Position numbers and translations under genes: made by a program. Source: an uncultured Fibrobacter sp. (lineage in GTDB: Bacteria; Fibrobacterota; Fibrobacteria; Fibrobacterales; Fibrobacteraceae). Taken from it: a stretch of DNA of 22,176 nucleotides. The stretch's first letter is position 1; every line of letters starts with the position of its first letter. Shown one piece after another: positions 15,080-22,176 of the stretch. Under the pieces are notes generated by a model, which was given only the letters and a program-made list of their open reading frames with translations, did not search any database and had not been told where the DNA came from. The DNA lies in NCBI GenBank assembly GCA_934691725.1, contig CAKUTF010000042.1:1-22176 (forward strand), read 5' to 3'.

Positions 15080-16158
15080 TTGACTATCCATCCGAGTGAG
15101 ACCGCGACAGCTCCGAGAACGAGGAGGAGAAGGCTTGCCGGCAGCATGAACTTCCATTCGAGCGCCATCAGCTGGTCGATGCGCGGGCGCACCAGGGTCC
15201 AGCGGATGACCATATAGACCCAGATCATCGTAAAGACTTTCGCGAAGAACCAGATGACGCCGGGAACCATGTTAAAAATCCCGTCGATGGCGGAAATTCC
15301 GATGCATGGCGGAAGGTAGCCGCCGAAGAAAAAGACCGTGGCGAGCGAGGATGTCGTGACCAGGTTGATGTATTCGCCGAGGTAGAACATGGCGAAGGCC
15401 ATCCCGTTGTATTCGGTGTGGTAGCCTCCGGTGAGTTCCTGCTCCGCTTCCGAAAGGTCAAACGGCGCGCGGTTCAGTTCGGCGGTCGAGCAGATTAAAA
15501 AGAGGATAAAGGCGAAAATCCCGATGAGCGGCGCCTTGAAAATCCACCAGTCGAAAACAGTTCCCGCCTGGCTGAGCGTGATATCCCGGAGGCTTGCGGA
15601 ACCGGCGAGCATCACGATGAGGAGAAGAATCATCGCATACGAAATCTCGTAGCTTATCATCTGCGCCCCGGAACGGAGCGAACCTAGCAGGGAATACTTG
15701 TTGTTCGACGCCCACCCGCCGATGAGAATCCCCAGAATGCCGAACCCGTTCACCGCAATGATAAGCGGGACCGCGACGGAAACGTCCGCGACCTGGAGCG
15801 TCGGGCCGAAAGGAATCATGGCGAGGCTTACGAACGGGGCCGTGAGAAGGATCATCGGGGCCATGTAGAAGAGAAGCTTGTCCGCGCCTTTCGGCGCATA
15901 GACTTCCTTGAACATCAGCTTGATGGCGTCCGCGACGACCTGGATGCTTCCGTGGAAACCGAGACGCATCGGTCCGAGGCGGCACTGGATATGGGCGCAG
16001 ACCTTGCGCTCCATATAGACGAGAACGATAGCCGCTCCGAAAGCGACTGCGCAGACCCCGCAGATGCAGAGAATCGCGTTGATGAGGTAGGCTAGCTCCG
16101 GGATGGGAACGTTCGCCCGGATGAAGTCGCCGATGGGATTTGTAATGGAAGGAGTCAT
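15076..16158 (-). CDS. nuoH: NADH-quinone oxidoreductase subunit H
   Basis: Membrane subunit forming the quinone chamber and linking the peripheral and membrane arms, 360 residues with eight or nine transmembrane helices. Diagnostic segments are YMERKVCAHIQCRLGPMRLG (about 48-67), GWASNNKYSLLGSLRSGAQMISYE (about 148-171) and AELNRAPFDLSEAEQELTGGYHTEY (about 228-252), rich in the acidic residues of the E-channel entrance. It directly follows nuoD (3 bp gap), whereas many 14-gene operons have nuoE, F and G in between. Confidence 0.97.
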   Translation of the reverse strand: MTPSITNPIGDFIRANVPIPELAYLINAILCICGVCAVAFGAAIVLVYMERKVCAHIQCRLGPMRLGFHGSIQVVADAIKLMFKEVYAPKGADKLLFYMAPMILLTAPFVSLAMIPFGPTLQVADVSVAVPLIIAVNGFGILGILIGGWASNNKYSLLGSLRSGAQMISYEISYAMILLLIVMLAGSASLRDITLSQAGTVFDWWIFKAPLIGIFAFILFLICSTAELNRAPFDLSEAEQELTGGYHTEYNGMAFAMFYLGEYINLVTTSSLATVFFFGGYLPPCIGISAIDGIFNMVPGVIWFFAKVFTMIWVYMVIRWTLVRPRIDQLMALEWKFMLPASLLLLVLGAVAVSLGWIVK

Positions 16159-16161
16159 CGC

Positions 16162-17319
16162 TTACCTATCGATTTCGGGAATGACCGGGTCGAGCGTCGC
16201 CATGATCGTGACGATATCCGCAACCTTTTGTCCTTTGACCATGGTATTCAGGGCGGCGAGGTTCGCAAAGCTCGGGCCGCGCGTGTGGATTCGGTAAGGC
16301 TTGTCGCCGCCGTTTGCGACAACGTATGTCGCGTAGAGACCCTTTGCCGTTTCGGAAGCCGCGTAGTAGCTGCCTACGGGGAGCCGCACGGGCTTTTCCT
16401 TGGAACGATACGGACCGCTTTCGGGAAAGCGCGCGATGCACTGTTCGAGGATTTTCATCGACTGGTGGATTTCCTCGATGCGCACGAGGTAGCGCGCGTA
16501 GCAGTCGCCCTCGGACCGGACCGGCACATCGAAGTCGAACGTGTCGTAGATGCCGTAAGGGTCGTTCTTGCGGACGTCGTAGCGAACCCCCGAAGCCCGC
16601 GCCACGGGACCCGAGCAGCCGAAGGCCACCGCCTCTTCTTTCGAAAGAAGCCCCACGCCCCTAGAGCGTTCAAGAACGATGAGGTTCGTCGAGAGAAGCC
16701 TTTCGTAGTCGTCCATCGTGGGCTTTAAATGTTCGAGAAAAGCCTTTACCCGCGGAATAAATGCGTCCGTCACGTCGAAACGCGAACCGCCCGGTCTGAA
16801 GAAATTGGTCGTTAAGCGCGAACCGGTCTCCTGGTCAAAGATGTCGTGAATCATTTCACGTTCCTTGAACCCGTAGATGAGAGGCGTCTGTCCGCCGAGA
16901 TCCCCACCGAAGCAGCCGTAAAAAACGAGGTGCGAAGCGATCCGTCCGAGTTCCGCCATCATCACGCGGATATATTCGCCGCGTTCCGGGACGCCGATGC
17001 CCATTCCCTTTTCAAGCGCGAGGCAGACGCCTAAGTTGTTCTGGATAGCGGTCAGGTAATCCTGCCGGTCGGAAAGGTGGATGTATTGGACGTAGTTCTC
17101 GCTTTCCGCCTGCTTTTCGAGTCCGCGGTGGATGTAGCCGAAATGGGGGACTACCTCGATGACCGTTTCACCGTCGAGTCGGATTTGCAGACGCAGCGCA
17201 CCGTGCGTACTCGGGTGCTGCGGACCCATGTTGATATAAAAGTCTTCGCTGTTCGGATCGTGGAATTCTTCCTTGAAACCGGGGAGAAGGAACGGGGAAA
17301 AGTTCGTTGCGGAATTCAT
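16162..17319 (-). CDS. nuoD: NADH-quinone oxidoreductase subunit D
   Basis: 49-kDa-type subunit of the complex I peripheral arm, forming the quinone site with NuoB and NuoH; 385 residues, full length. Family signatures are MGPQHPSTHGALR (31-43), HFGYIHRGLEK (59-69), and the C-terminal HTRGPSFANLAAL and DIVTIMATLDPVIPEIDR segments. It is a stand-alone NuoD, not the NuoCD fusion of E. coli; here NuoC is fused to NuoB instead. It overlaps the nuoBC stop by ATGA. Confidence 0.97.
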   Translation of the reverse strand: MNSATNFSPFLLPGFKEEFHDPNSEDFYINMGPQHPSTHGALRLQIRLDGETVIEVVPHFGYIHRGLEKQAESENYVQYIHLSDRQDYLTAIQNNLGVCLALEKGMGIGVPERGEYIRVMMAELGRIASHLVFYGCFGGDLGGQTPLIYGFKEREMIHDIFDQETGSRLTTNFFRPGGSRFDVTDAFIPRVKAFLEHLKPTMDDYERLLSTNLIVLERSRGVGLLSKEEAVAFGCSGPVARASGVRYDVRKNDPYGIYDTFDFDVPVRSEGDCYARYLVRIEEIHQSMKILEQCIARFPESGPYRSKEKPVRLPVGSYYAASETAKGLYATYVVANGGDKPYRIHTRGPSFANLAALNTMVKGQKVADIVTIMATLDPVIPEIDR

Positions 17320-18572
17320 GCTTCCCTCCGGATGATGTGCGGATGGGTAAAGTCCTTGCGGAGCGGGAATCCGGGAAAGTCCGCATCGAGGAAAATCCGG
17401 CGCATGTCGTCGTGCCCCTCGAAGGAAATCCCGAACATGTCATAGACTTCGCGTTCCTTCCAGTTCGCTCCCGGATAGATTTTCGAAAGGCTCGGAGCCT
17501 TGGCGAGGACGCTTGTCGCGCGTTTTTCTTCGGGAATCGATTCGTCTTTCGGAAGGGACAGCCGCACGAAAAATTTATGTCCGAATCTTGTACTCATCAG
17601 CTGCGCGATGACGTCGAAATGGTCCTTCCAGTCCACCGCGGTGACATCGATTAAAAAGTCGAGAAACGTCCGCGGATCGTTTCTCAAAAACTCGACGAGC
17701 GAAACGTAATCCTCTGCGGAGACGTTCACGTCGAGCGGCGTATCGGTCGGGAGCGCTTCGAGCGTTTCGTCACAGGAATCCTTCGCCCCGTAGAGCGAAA
17801 TTTCCGGAAACTTTTCTCTTGCGATGTGGAAAAGTTCCTTTTGCGAAAGGCCCTCTTGCTTGCGCGGGCTGTAGGGGACTTCGGGGAAGTTTTCCTTCGG
17901 GACCCGGACAGCCTTGTAGCCGGACTTGTAGTCGGGATTTTCCTCCTTGAACTTGGCGCGGGCCTCGGCGAGTTCCTCGTCCTTGATTTTTTCGAGGGCT
18001 TCCCAAGCTTTCTTCGCTTCCGCGTAGCGGTTTCCGAGATCTTCGGTGTCAAGCGCGCCTTCGTGCCACGGCGAGCGGCATGTCTCCTTTAAAATCTTGT
18101 CGCGCAGGGTGAGCAGACCGTGGAAGAGCGCTTCGGGTCGCGGAGGGCATCCCGGGACGAAGACATCGACCGGGATGATGTTCGCCGCGCCGCGTACGAC
18201 GGAATAGTTGTCATAGTAGAAAGGTCCGCCGGAAATCGTGCAGGCGCCCATCGCAAGTACGTATTTGGGGCCGGGCATCTGTTCCCAGAGCATCTGGACC
18301 GCCGGGGCCATCCGTTCGGTAATCGTTCCCGCGAGGATGAAGAGGTCCGCCTGCCTCGGGGAGTCGCGGAAAACCTCGGAGCCAAAACGCGCGATATCGT
18401 AGCGCGCCATGGAACTCGACATCATCTCGATTGCGCAGCAGCTCGTTCCGTAGGTGAGCGGCCAGAGGGAATTGGCGCGGGCCCAGTTCACCACGTAATC
18501 GACCGCGTTCACCAGATATTTTCCGCCGGGAACGGGATCGAGGATTTTTGGCAGGTAATTGATTATTCCCAT
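17316..18572 (-). CDS. nuoBC: NuoB-NuoC fusion protein (NADH-quinone oxidoreductase subunits B and C)
   Basis: A single 418-residue frame contains two complex I subunits. NuoB (about 1-165) carries all four N2-cluster cysteines: Cys45 and Cys46 in YGTSCCAIEMM, Cys111 in MGACTISGGPF, and Cys142 in VPGCPPRPEA. A charged, probably helical linker (about 166-245) leads to NuoC (about 246-418), with LIDVTAVDW, SLSKIYPGANWKEREVYDMFGI (361-382) and RRIFLDADFPGFPLRKDF. No internal stop or ribosome-binding site suggests two separate products. It overlaps nuoA by 10 bp and nuoD by 4 bp. NuoCD and NuoBCD fusions are known in other bacteria; a B-C fusion with a free NuoD appears less common. Confidence 0.95.
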   Translation of the reverse strand: MGIINYLPKILDPVPGGKYLVNAVDYVVNWARANSLWPLTYGTSCCAIEMMSSSMARYDIARFGSEVFRDSPRQADLFILAGTITERMAPAVQMLWEQMPGPKYVLAMGACTISGGPFYYDNYSVVRGAANIIPVDVFVPGCPPRPEALFHGLLTLRDKILKETCRSPWHEGALDTEDLGNRYAEAKKAWEALEKIKDEELAEARAKFKEENPDYKSGYKAVRVPKENFPEVPYSPRKQEGLSQKELFHIAREKFPEISLYGAKDSCDETLEALPTDTPLDVNVSAEDYVSLVEFLRNDPRTFLDFLIDVTAVDWKDHFDVIAQLMSTRFGHKFFVRLSLPKDESIPEEKRATSVLAKAPSLSKIYPGANWKEREVYDMFGISFEGHDDMRRIFLDADFPGFPLRKDFTHPHIIRREA

Positions 18573-18949
18573 TTGAGAATTCCTTTTTTCCAGGCGTAGG
18601 CGAGGCCGGAAGTGAGAACGGCCAAGAAGAGAACGAGGTCAATCGCGACGAGGACGGGCGAAAGGGACGTCTTTCCGGCGACAATCGGTCCGAATTCGAG
18701 AAGGACGGGGAAGAGGAAGAGCGCTTCGACGTCAAAGACCAGAAAGAGCAGAGCGAAAAGATAGTAGCCGACCTTGAACTGGATTCGGGCGTTTCCGACG
18801 GTCTGCATCCCGCATTCGTAAGGCGCAAACTTGTTCTTTGTGTCCTTGCTCCGGTAGCCGAGAAGCTTCCCGAAGACAATGGCGCCGCCGGCGACAACCG
18901 CGCCGAGCACCAGGAAAAAAATCAGGATGAAGTATTCAGAGAGTTCCAT
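18563..18949 (-). CDS. nuoA: NADH-quinone oxidoreductase subunit A
   Basis: Small membrane subunit of complex I at the arm junction, 128 residues, three transmembrane helices. The loop FAPYECGMQTVGNARIQF (41-58) and the acidic TM2 motif FDVEALFLFP (Asp73, Glu75) are diagnostic. AGGA lies eight bases before the ATG. It is the first nuo gene and begins 35 bp after the unknown gene coupled to the RelA/SpoT gene. No separate strong promoter is obvious in that gap, so read-through from the relA/spoT unit is possible. Confidence 0.96.
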   Translation of the reverse strand: MELSEYFILIFFLVLGAVVAGGAIVFGKLLGYRSKDTKNKFAPYECGMQTVGNARIQFKVGYYLFALLFLVFDVEALFLFPVLLEFGPIVAGKTSLSPVLVAIDLVLFLAVLTSGLAYAWKKGILKWE

Positions 18950-18984
18950 GGGTAAATTCCTGTGAGTTCATCGTAAAAATCCTA

Positions 18985-19575
18985 TCAATAAAAATGCTGG
19001 ACTTCCTGGAGCGTTCCGAACAGTTCGTTCCCGATTTCGAAGCGTTCCTTGATGTGCGCATGTAGATCGCGGAACTCCTTTTCTGTCGCGAGGTTCAACG
19101 CGTTCAGGTTCTTGTGCATATTCGAAATGAATCCCGAAACGTAGGCTCCGCTTTTCTTGATTTCCATCTCGGAGTCCATGTTCTGGAGTTCCTTGTCCGT
19201 ATCGATGCGGGAAACCAGGTAGCGGGTCGTCGATTGCAGCTCGCTCAGAAAAAACACGAGCAAAAGTTCTTCCTGCAAGATTCCGCGCGGATTCTCGGAG
19301 GAATAGCGACCGATCTTTTCGATTTTCCCGAAGAAGACGGACGCTTGCGCGTATTCGAGGCACGCTTCGAGCGACTTCTCGCACACGCCGACCTTTTCCC
19401 CGATAGAGGCGAACCATTCCCTCCGGTCTTTCACGTCCTTTTGCATGATGACAGGCGTAAGCGCGCTGAAAGCGTAGAAGACTTCCTCGTAGCGGCGGTT
19501 CCGCATCCGGCAGTTGAAGGCCCGGTTTCTCACCGTTTCGTCTTCGACGGGGTGGGCAAGCGAGAGGGTTATCAT
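18985..19575 (-). CDS. hypothetical protein translationally coupled to the RelA/SpoT gene
   Basis: I do not recognise this 196-residue protein. It starts at ATG 19575, which overlaps the RelA/SpoT stop as ATGA. The longer frame back to 19872 would lie within the RelA/SpoT C-terminus and its extra residues are Arg/Pro-rich shadow sequence. The protein appears all-helical and soluble (for example RRYEEVFYAFSALTPVIM near 27-44), with no signal peptide, no metal-binding Cys pattern and no membrane segment. The coupling to a (p)ppGpp enzyme suggests coordinated expression, but function is unknown. Confidence 0.8.
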   Translation of the reverse strand: MITLSLAHPVEDETVRNRAFNCRMRNRRYEEVFYAFSALTPVIMQKDVKDRREWFASIGEKVGVCEKSLEACLEYAQASVFFGKIEKIGRYSSENPRGILQEELLLVFFLSELQSTTRYLVSRIDTDKELQNMDSEMEIKKSGAYVSGFISNMHKNLNALNLATEKEFRDLHAHIKERFEIGNELFGTLQEVQHFY

Positions 19576-21719
19576 AGGCGGTTTACCTCGTGGACTCCGG
19601 GAACCTTTCGGATAGCGGTCATCAGGTGTTCGAGCAGGTCGCGCCGCGCGATGCGGAACACCAGGCGGATGCGCCCGGACTTCTTGGCGGAAACGACGCT
19701 CATGCGTTCGATGAAGACCTTCGCCTCGGTAAGCTCGTTCAGGATGTCTGCGGTAATCCCCTTGCGGTCGTCCGTCTCGATTTTCAGGTGGACGAAAAAT
19801 TCCTGTTTCGAATCCCGGTTCCACTCCATCGAGATGCGTCTCGATTCTGGGACCAGGGCGAGTTTCGGGCAATCCTTGCGGTGCACTTCGATGCCGTGCT
19901 TCGGGATGAGCGCTCCGACAATCGATTCGCCGGGAATGGGGGCGCAGCAGGTTGCAAAATGGATGAGCAGGCTGGATTCGTTCCCGACTTCGACGGGGAG
20001 TTGCGATTCGTCCGCCGCATCCGTGACAAAGAGTTTCACGGGAGACGCCGGGTCCGCTTCCCGGAATTTTTCGGGATGGATTTTCTGGATGAACCTTTCG
20101 AGTTCGGAAAGTTCCATGTTCCCCTGGCCGAGCCTGTCGTAAAACTCCTCGACGGTTTTCACGCCGAAGAATGCGCAGATTTCTTCCGGTTTCGGCTGTT
20201 CCTCTGGCTTCTGGATCTTAAAGACGCGAAGTTCGCGCTGCCACAGCTCCTTTCCGAGCGTCTGGGCTTCCTTGTCGATGCTCGTACGCATCCAGCGCCT
20301 GAGTTCCTGTTTCGCCTTTTCCGTTCGGACGATTTCGAGCCATTCGGGCAGGGGATTCTGGTTGTGGCTTGTAAGAATCTGGACGGTCGAACCGTTCGGG
20401 ACAGCGCTTGTCGCGCTGATGACGTCGCCCTTGATGCGCGCCCCGACGCAGTGGAGGCCTAATTCCGTGTGGACGGCAAACGCAAAGTCGAGAATCGTGC
20501 TGCCTTCGGGAAGCTCGATGGAATCTCCCTTGGGCGTGAACACGGTGACGCCTTCGTTTTTCAGGTCCATCCGGAGGAAGTTTAGGTATTCGACGGAATT
20601 GGGAATTTCCGCCTGGAGCTTTGCTAACCTGTCGAGCCATTCGAGTTCTTCGCCGCTTCTGCCTGTTTCGAGCTTGTAGGCCCAGTGGGCGGCAAAGCCT
20701 TTTTCCGCCGTGAGATCCATGTCCTTCGTGCGGATCTGGACTTCGACCATCTTGTTTTCCGGCCCGATGACCGTCGTGTGGATGCTTTGGTAAAGGTTCG
20801 GTTTGGGAGTCGCGATGTAATCCTTGAAGAGCCCCTGGATGGGTGTCCAGAGGTTGTGCACGTATCCTAGCGCGAGATAGCATTCGGGAATCGTTTCCAC
20901 GATGATGCGGATGGCGAAAATGTCGAAGATCTCGTCGAGTTTGCAGCCGCGGCTCAGCGTTTTTCCGTAGATGCTGAAAATGTTCTTGGTGCGCCCCTGG
21001 ATCGTGCAGTCGAAATCTTCGAGCGCCATCTTGATTTGGAGCGGCCCGATGACGGACTTGATGTAACGCTCGCGCTCTTCCTTCGTGGAAAGCAGGTGAT
21101 CGACGATTCTTTTGTATTCGACCGGGTTCAGGTATTTAAAAGCCAGATCTTCCAGCTCGGACTTGAACTGGTAAAGGCCGAACCTGTGGGTTAGCGGCGT
21201 GTAGATGTCGAGCGTTTCCTGGGCGATGACCTTGCGCTTTTCGGGCTTCATGTATTGGAGCGTGCGCATGTTGTGCAGGCGATCCGCGATTTTTATCATG
21301 ATGACGCGCGGATCCTTCGCCATTGCGTTGATGAACTTGCGGTAGGTCTCCGCCTTTTGCTCGATTTTGCTCCCTTGTTTCTGGGCTGCGGAAATTTTCG
21401 TGACCGCATCGACCATAAACGCGGTATCTTCACCGAATCGGGACTTGATTTCCGAAAGCGTATGCGGGGTGTCCTCGACGACATCGTGCAAAAGTCCCGC
21501 TAGGACGGAAGACGTGTCGAGCTTCATGTCGGCGATGATTTTCGCCACTTCGTAGGGATGTTCCGTGTAGGGCATTCCGCTTTTCCGGAATTGTCCCTTG
21601 TGCGCTTCGGCGATGAAGGCGACGGCGCTCCGCAGTTTCTGCTCGTCTAGGGCAGGATTCTTCTTCATGAGCACCTGGATGATGTGCTCCTGGGAGGGCT
21701 GTAGAACTTCCGTCGGCAT
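19572..21719 (-). CDS. RelA/SpoT family (p)ppGpp synthetase/hydrolase
   Basis: Long RSH enzyme of 715 residues controlling the stringent-response alarmone (p)ppGpp. The N-terminal HD hydrolase domain is intact: QFRKSG (43-48), His54, HDVVEDT (78-84) and DRLHN (146-150). The synthetase domain (about 225-345) keeps GRTKNIFSIY (242-251), Asp266, YQSIHTT (310-316) and EVQIRT (326-331). Its RXKD motif, however, reads LFKD (297-300), with Leu for Arg. Then come TGS (about 389-450), a Cys-containing zinc-finger-like segment HFATCCAPIPGE (587-598) with Cys617, and an ACT domain (about 641-715). It looks like the bifunctional Rel type. A TAAATT box lies six bases before the ATG and no ribosome-binding site is seen. 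Confidence 0.95.
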   Translation of the reverse strand: MPTEVLQPSQEHIIQVLMKKNPALDEQKLRSAVAFIAEAHKGQFRKSGMPYTEHPYEVAKIIADMKLDTSSVLAGLLHDVVEDTPHTLSEIKSRFGEDTAFMVDAVTKISAAQKQGSKIEQKAETYRKFINAMAKDPRVIMIKIADRLHNMRTLQYMKPEKRKVIAQETLDIYTPLTHRFGLYQFKSELEDLAFKYLNPVEYKRIVDHLLSTKEERERYIKSVIGPLQIKMALEDFDCTIQGRTKNIFSIYGKTLSRGCKLDEIFDIFAIRIIVETIPECYLALGYVHNLWTPIQGLFKDYIATPKPNLYQSIHTTVIGPENKMVEVQIRTKDMDLTAEKGFAAHWAYKLETGRSGEELEWLDRLAKLQAEIPNSVEYLNFLRMDLKNEGVTVFTPKGDSIELPEGSTILDFAFAVHTELGLHCVGARIKGDVISATSAVPNGSTVQILTSHNQNPLPEWLEIVRTEKAKQELRRWMRTSIDKEAQTLGKELWQRELRVFKIQKPEEQPKPEEICAFFGVKTVEEFYDRLGQGNMELSELERFIQKIHPEKFREADPASPVKLFVTDAADESQLPVEVGNESSLLIHFATCCAPIPGESIVGALIPKHGIEVHRKDCPKLALVPESRRISMEWNRDSKQEFFVHLKIETDDRKGITADILNELTEAKVFIERMSVVSAKKSGRIRLVFRIARRDLLEHLMTAIRKVPGVHEVNRL

Positions 21720-22047
21720 GTTTCAAATTTACCAAAAAAAGGCGGAAACGTTTTGAAATTTCGCTGTTTTTGCGAAAAATGAATTGGAAAAGCCGATGAA
21801 ATGTTACGTTTTTGTTTGATTTATAACAGCCGAGCGAACTGCTGCCAGGGATTAGGGAGAAGGGACTAGATTGTTGAGCGAGCCGTTGCCAGAGCTTAGA
21901 GCTGAGATTTTAGTGCTTAGTTGAAAGTTGAGAAATCAGGATACAGGAGGCAGTGGTTAGAATGGGAGGCGGGACGCGGTGAGAGGGATGAGGGATTGTT
22001 AGAACTTAGAGCTTGTTTTCATAGCGAGAATATACTATAATAACGTC
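21720..22047. other. gene-free intergenic region with word-like repeats, between RelA/SpoT and an IS5-type element
   Basis: These 328 bp contain no credible gene. The first 110 bases are AT-rich and include the RelA/SpoT promoter area. From about 21840 the sequence is built of words also found at 5877-6566: CAGGGATTAGGGAG (21846-21859; also 6016-6029), AGAACTTAGAGCTT (22001-22014; also 6297-6310), and short variants of GCAGTGG, CTTAGTTGA and GGGACGCG. The last 30-40 bases probably belong to the insertion sequence that follows. Confidence 0.65.
21726..21740 (-). promoter_or_regulatory. promoter-like element of the RelA/SpoT gene
   Basis: On the minus strand a T-run followed by GGTAAATT ends six bases before the ATG at 21719. 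If TAAATT is the -10 box the transcript would begin at about the start codon. The arrangement mirrors the one before the 762-residue lipoprotein gene. Confidence 0.3.
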
Positions 22048-22176
22048 ATGAAAGAAGCAAGGCAGAGGCGCAAGCCGTACCCGACGGACTTGACTGACGC
22101 GCAGTGGGCGGCGATAGAGCCGCTGTATTCGGGGATGCGGAACCGGAAGTGGAGCAAGCGCGAGCTGACGGACGCA
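22009..22176 (+). mobile_element. left part of an IS5-family insertion sequence (runs off the right edge)
   Basis: A transposase start lies at 22048 and the element continues past the window. The left end is uncertain. GAGCTTGTTTTCA beginning at 22009 would be a plausible IS5-type terminus that starts with GAG and is preceded by TTA, but part of it coincides with the local repeat word AACTTAGAGCTT. The right terminal repeat needed to confirm it is outside the window. Confidence 0.5.
22048..22176 (+). CDS. IS5-family transposase, N-terminal part
   Basis: Forty-three codons from ATG 22048 to the window edge. The reading YPTDLTDAQWAAIEPLY (11-27), followed by an RKWSKREL segment (33-40), matches the conserved N-terminal domain (DUF4096-type) of IS5/IS427-like transposases, which normally continues into a DDE catalytic domain. 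Only the N-terminal helix-turn-helix-like part is present here, so intactness cannot be judged. Confidence 0.85.
   Translation, partial: MKEARQRRKPYPTDLTDAQWAAIEPLYSGMRNRKWSKRELTDA

Noticed and set aside
14606..15157. A longer NuoI starting at 15157
   Set aside because: The extra 26 residues overlap nuoH and are unlike NuoI; ATG 15079 gives the standard ATGA junction and normal length.
18985..19872. A 295-residue version of the RelA/SpoT-coupled unknown protein
   Set aside because: The first 99 residues lie inside the RelA/SpoT C-terminus and are Arg/Pro-rich; the ATGA overlap start at 19575 is far better.
1..22176. tRNA, rRNA or riboswitch genes
   Set aside because: No cloverleaf, rRNA segment or recognised riboswitch core was seen by eye; a covariance-model scan would be needed to exclude small RNAs.

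Overview
The window looks like a chromosomal segment of a Gram-negative bacterium, most likely a Fibrobacterota (Fibrobacter-like) member. That assignment is an inference. It rests on several lipobox lipoproteins, one carrying a C-terminal formylglycine-generating-enzyme-like (FGE-like) domain of a style I associate with Fibrobacter, a GerW/YtfJ protein in an apparently non-sporulating setting, moderately high GC in the genes, and AT-rich TTTTnTATnTT elements close to start codons. No rRNA, tRNA or CRISPR array was recognised.

Left edge (1-711): an AT-rich stretch unlike the rest. It holds a possible transposase C-terminus (1-69) and an unrecognised, apparently 5'-damaged gene (to 590). Plus-strand block (712-5876): psd (phosphatidylserine decarboxylase), a protein with an endonuclease III-type Fe-S cysteine loop, a lipoprotein and a GerW-family protein are packed with 13-17 nt gaps, probably one operon. 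A promoter-like element then precedes a secreted SurA/parvulin-like protein, which overlaps prfB (release factor 2) by one base. prfB keeps the classical autoregulatory +1 frameshift site.

Convergent gap (5877-6566): about 690 bp without a gene. It is filled with short degenerate repeat words (GACGTYTAAG and relatives) and a 70 bp palindromic element with two strong hairpins. The same words recur in the gap at 21720-22047.

Minus-strand block (21719 down to 6567): a long RelA/SpoT homologue, a coupled unknown gene, then a compact complex I operon in the order nuoA, nuoB-C fusion, nuoD, H, I, J, K, L, M, N, with junctions that overlap or leave at most 9 nt. It lacks nuoE, nuoF and nuoG, so what is encoded here is the 11-subunit type (10 polypeptides) with no NADH-oxidising module. 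A hairpin after nuoN separates it from a 762-residue lipoprotein gene. Right edge (22048-22176): the first 43 codons of an IS5-family transposase.

I found no convincing entirely new multi-gene system. The best leads are the NuoB-NuoC fusion in a NADH-module-less complex I, a NuoM without its transmembrane (TM) 7 lysine, a RelA/SpoT protein with an altered RXKD motif, a parvulin-like protein lacking both active-site histidines, a catalytically diverged EndoIII-like Fe-S protein, and the shared word-like intergenic repeats.
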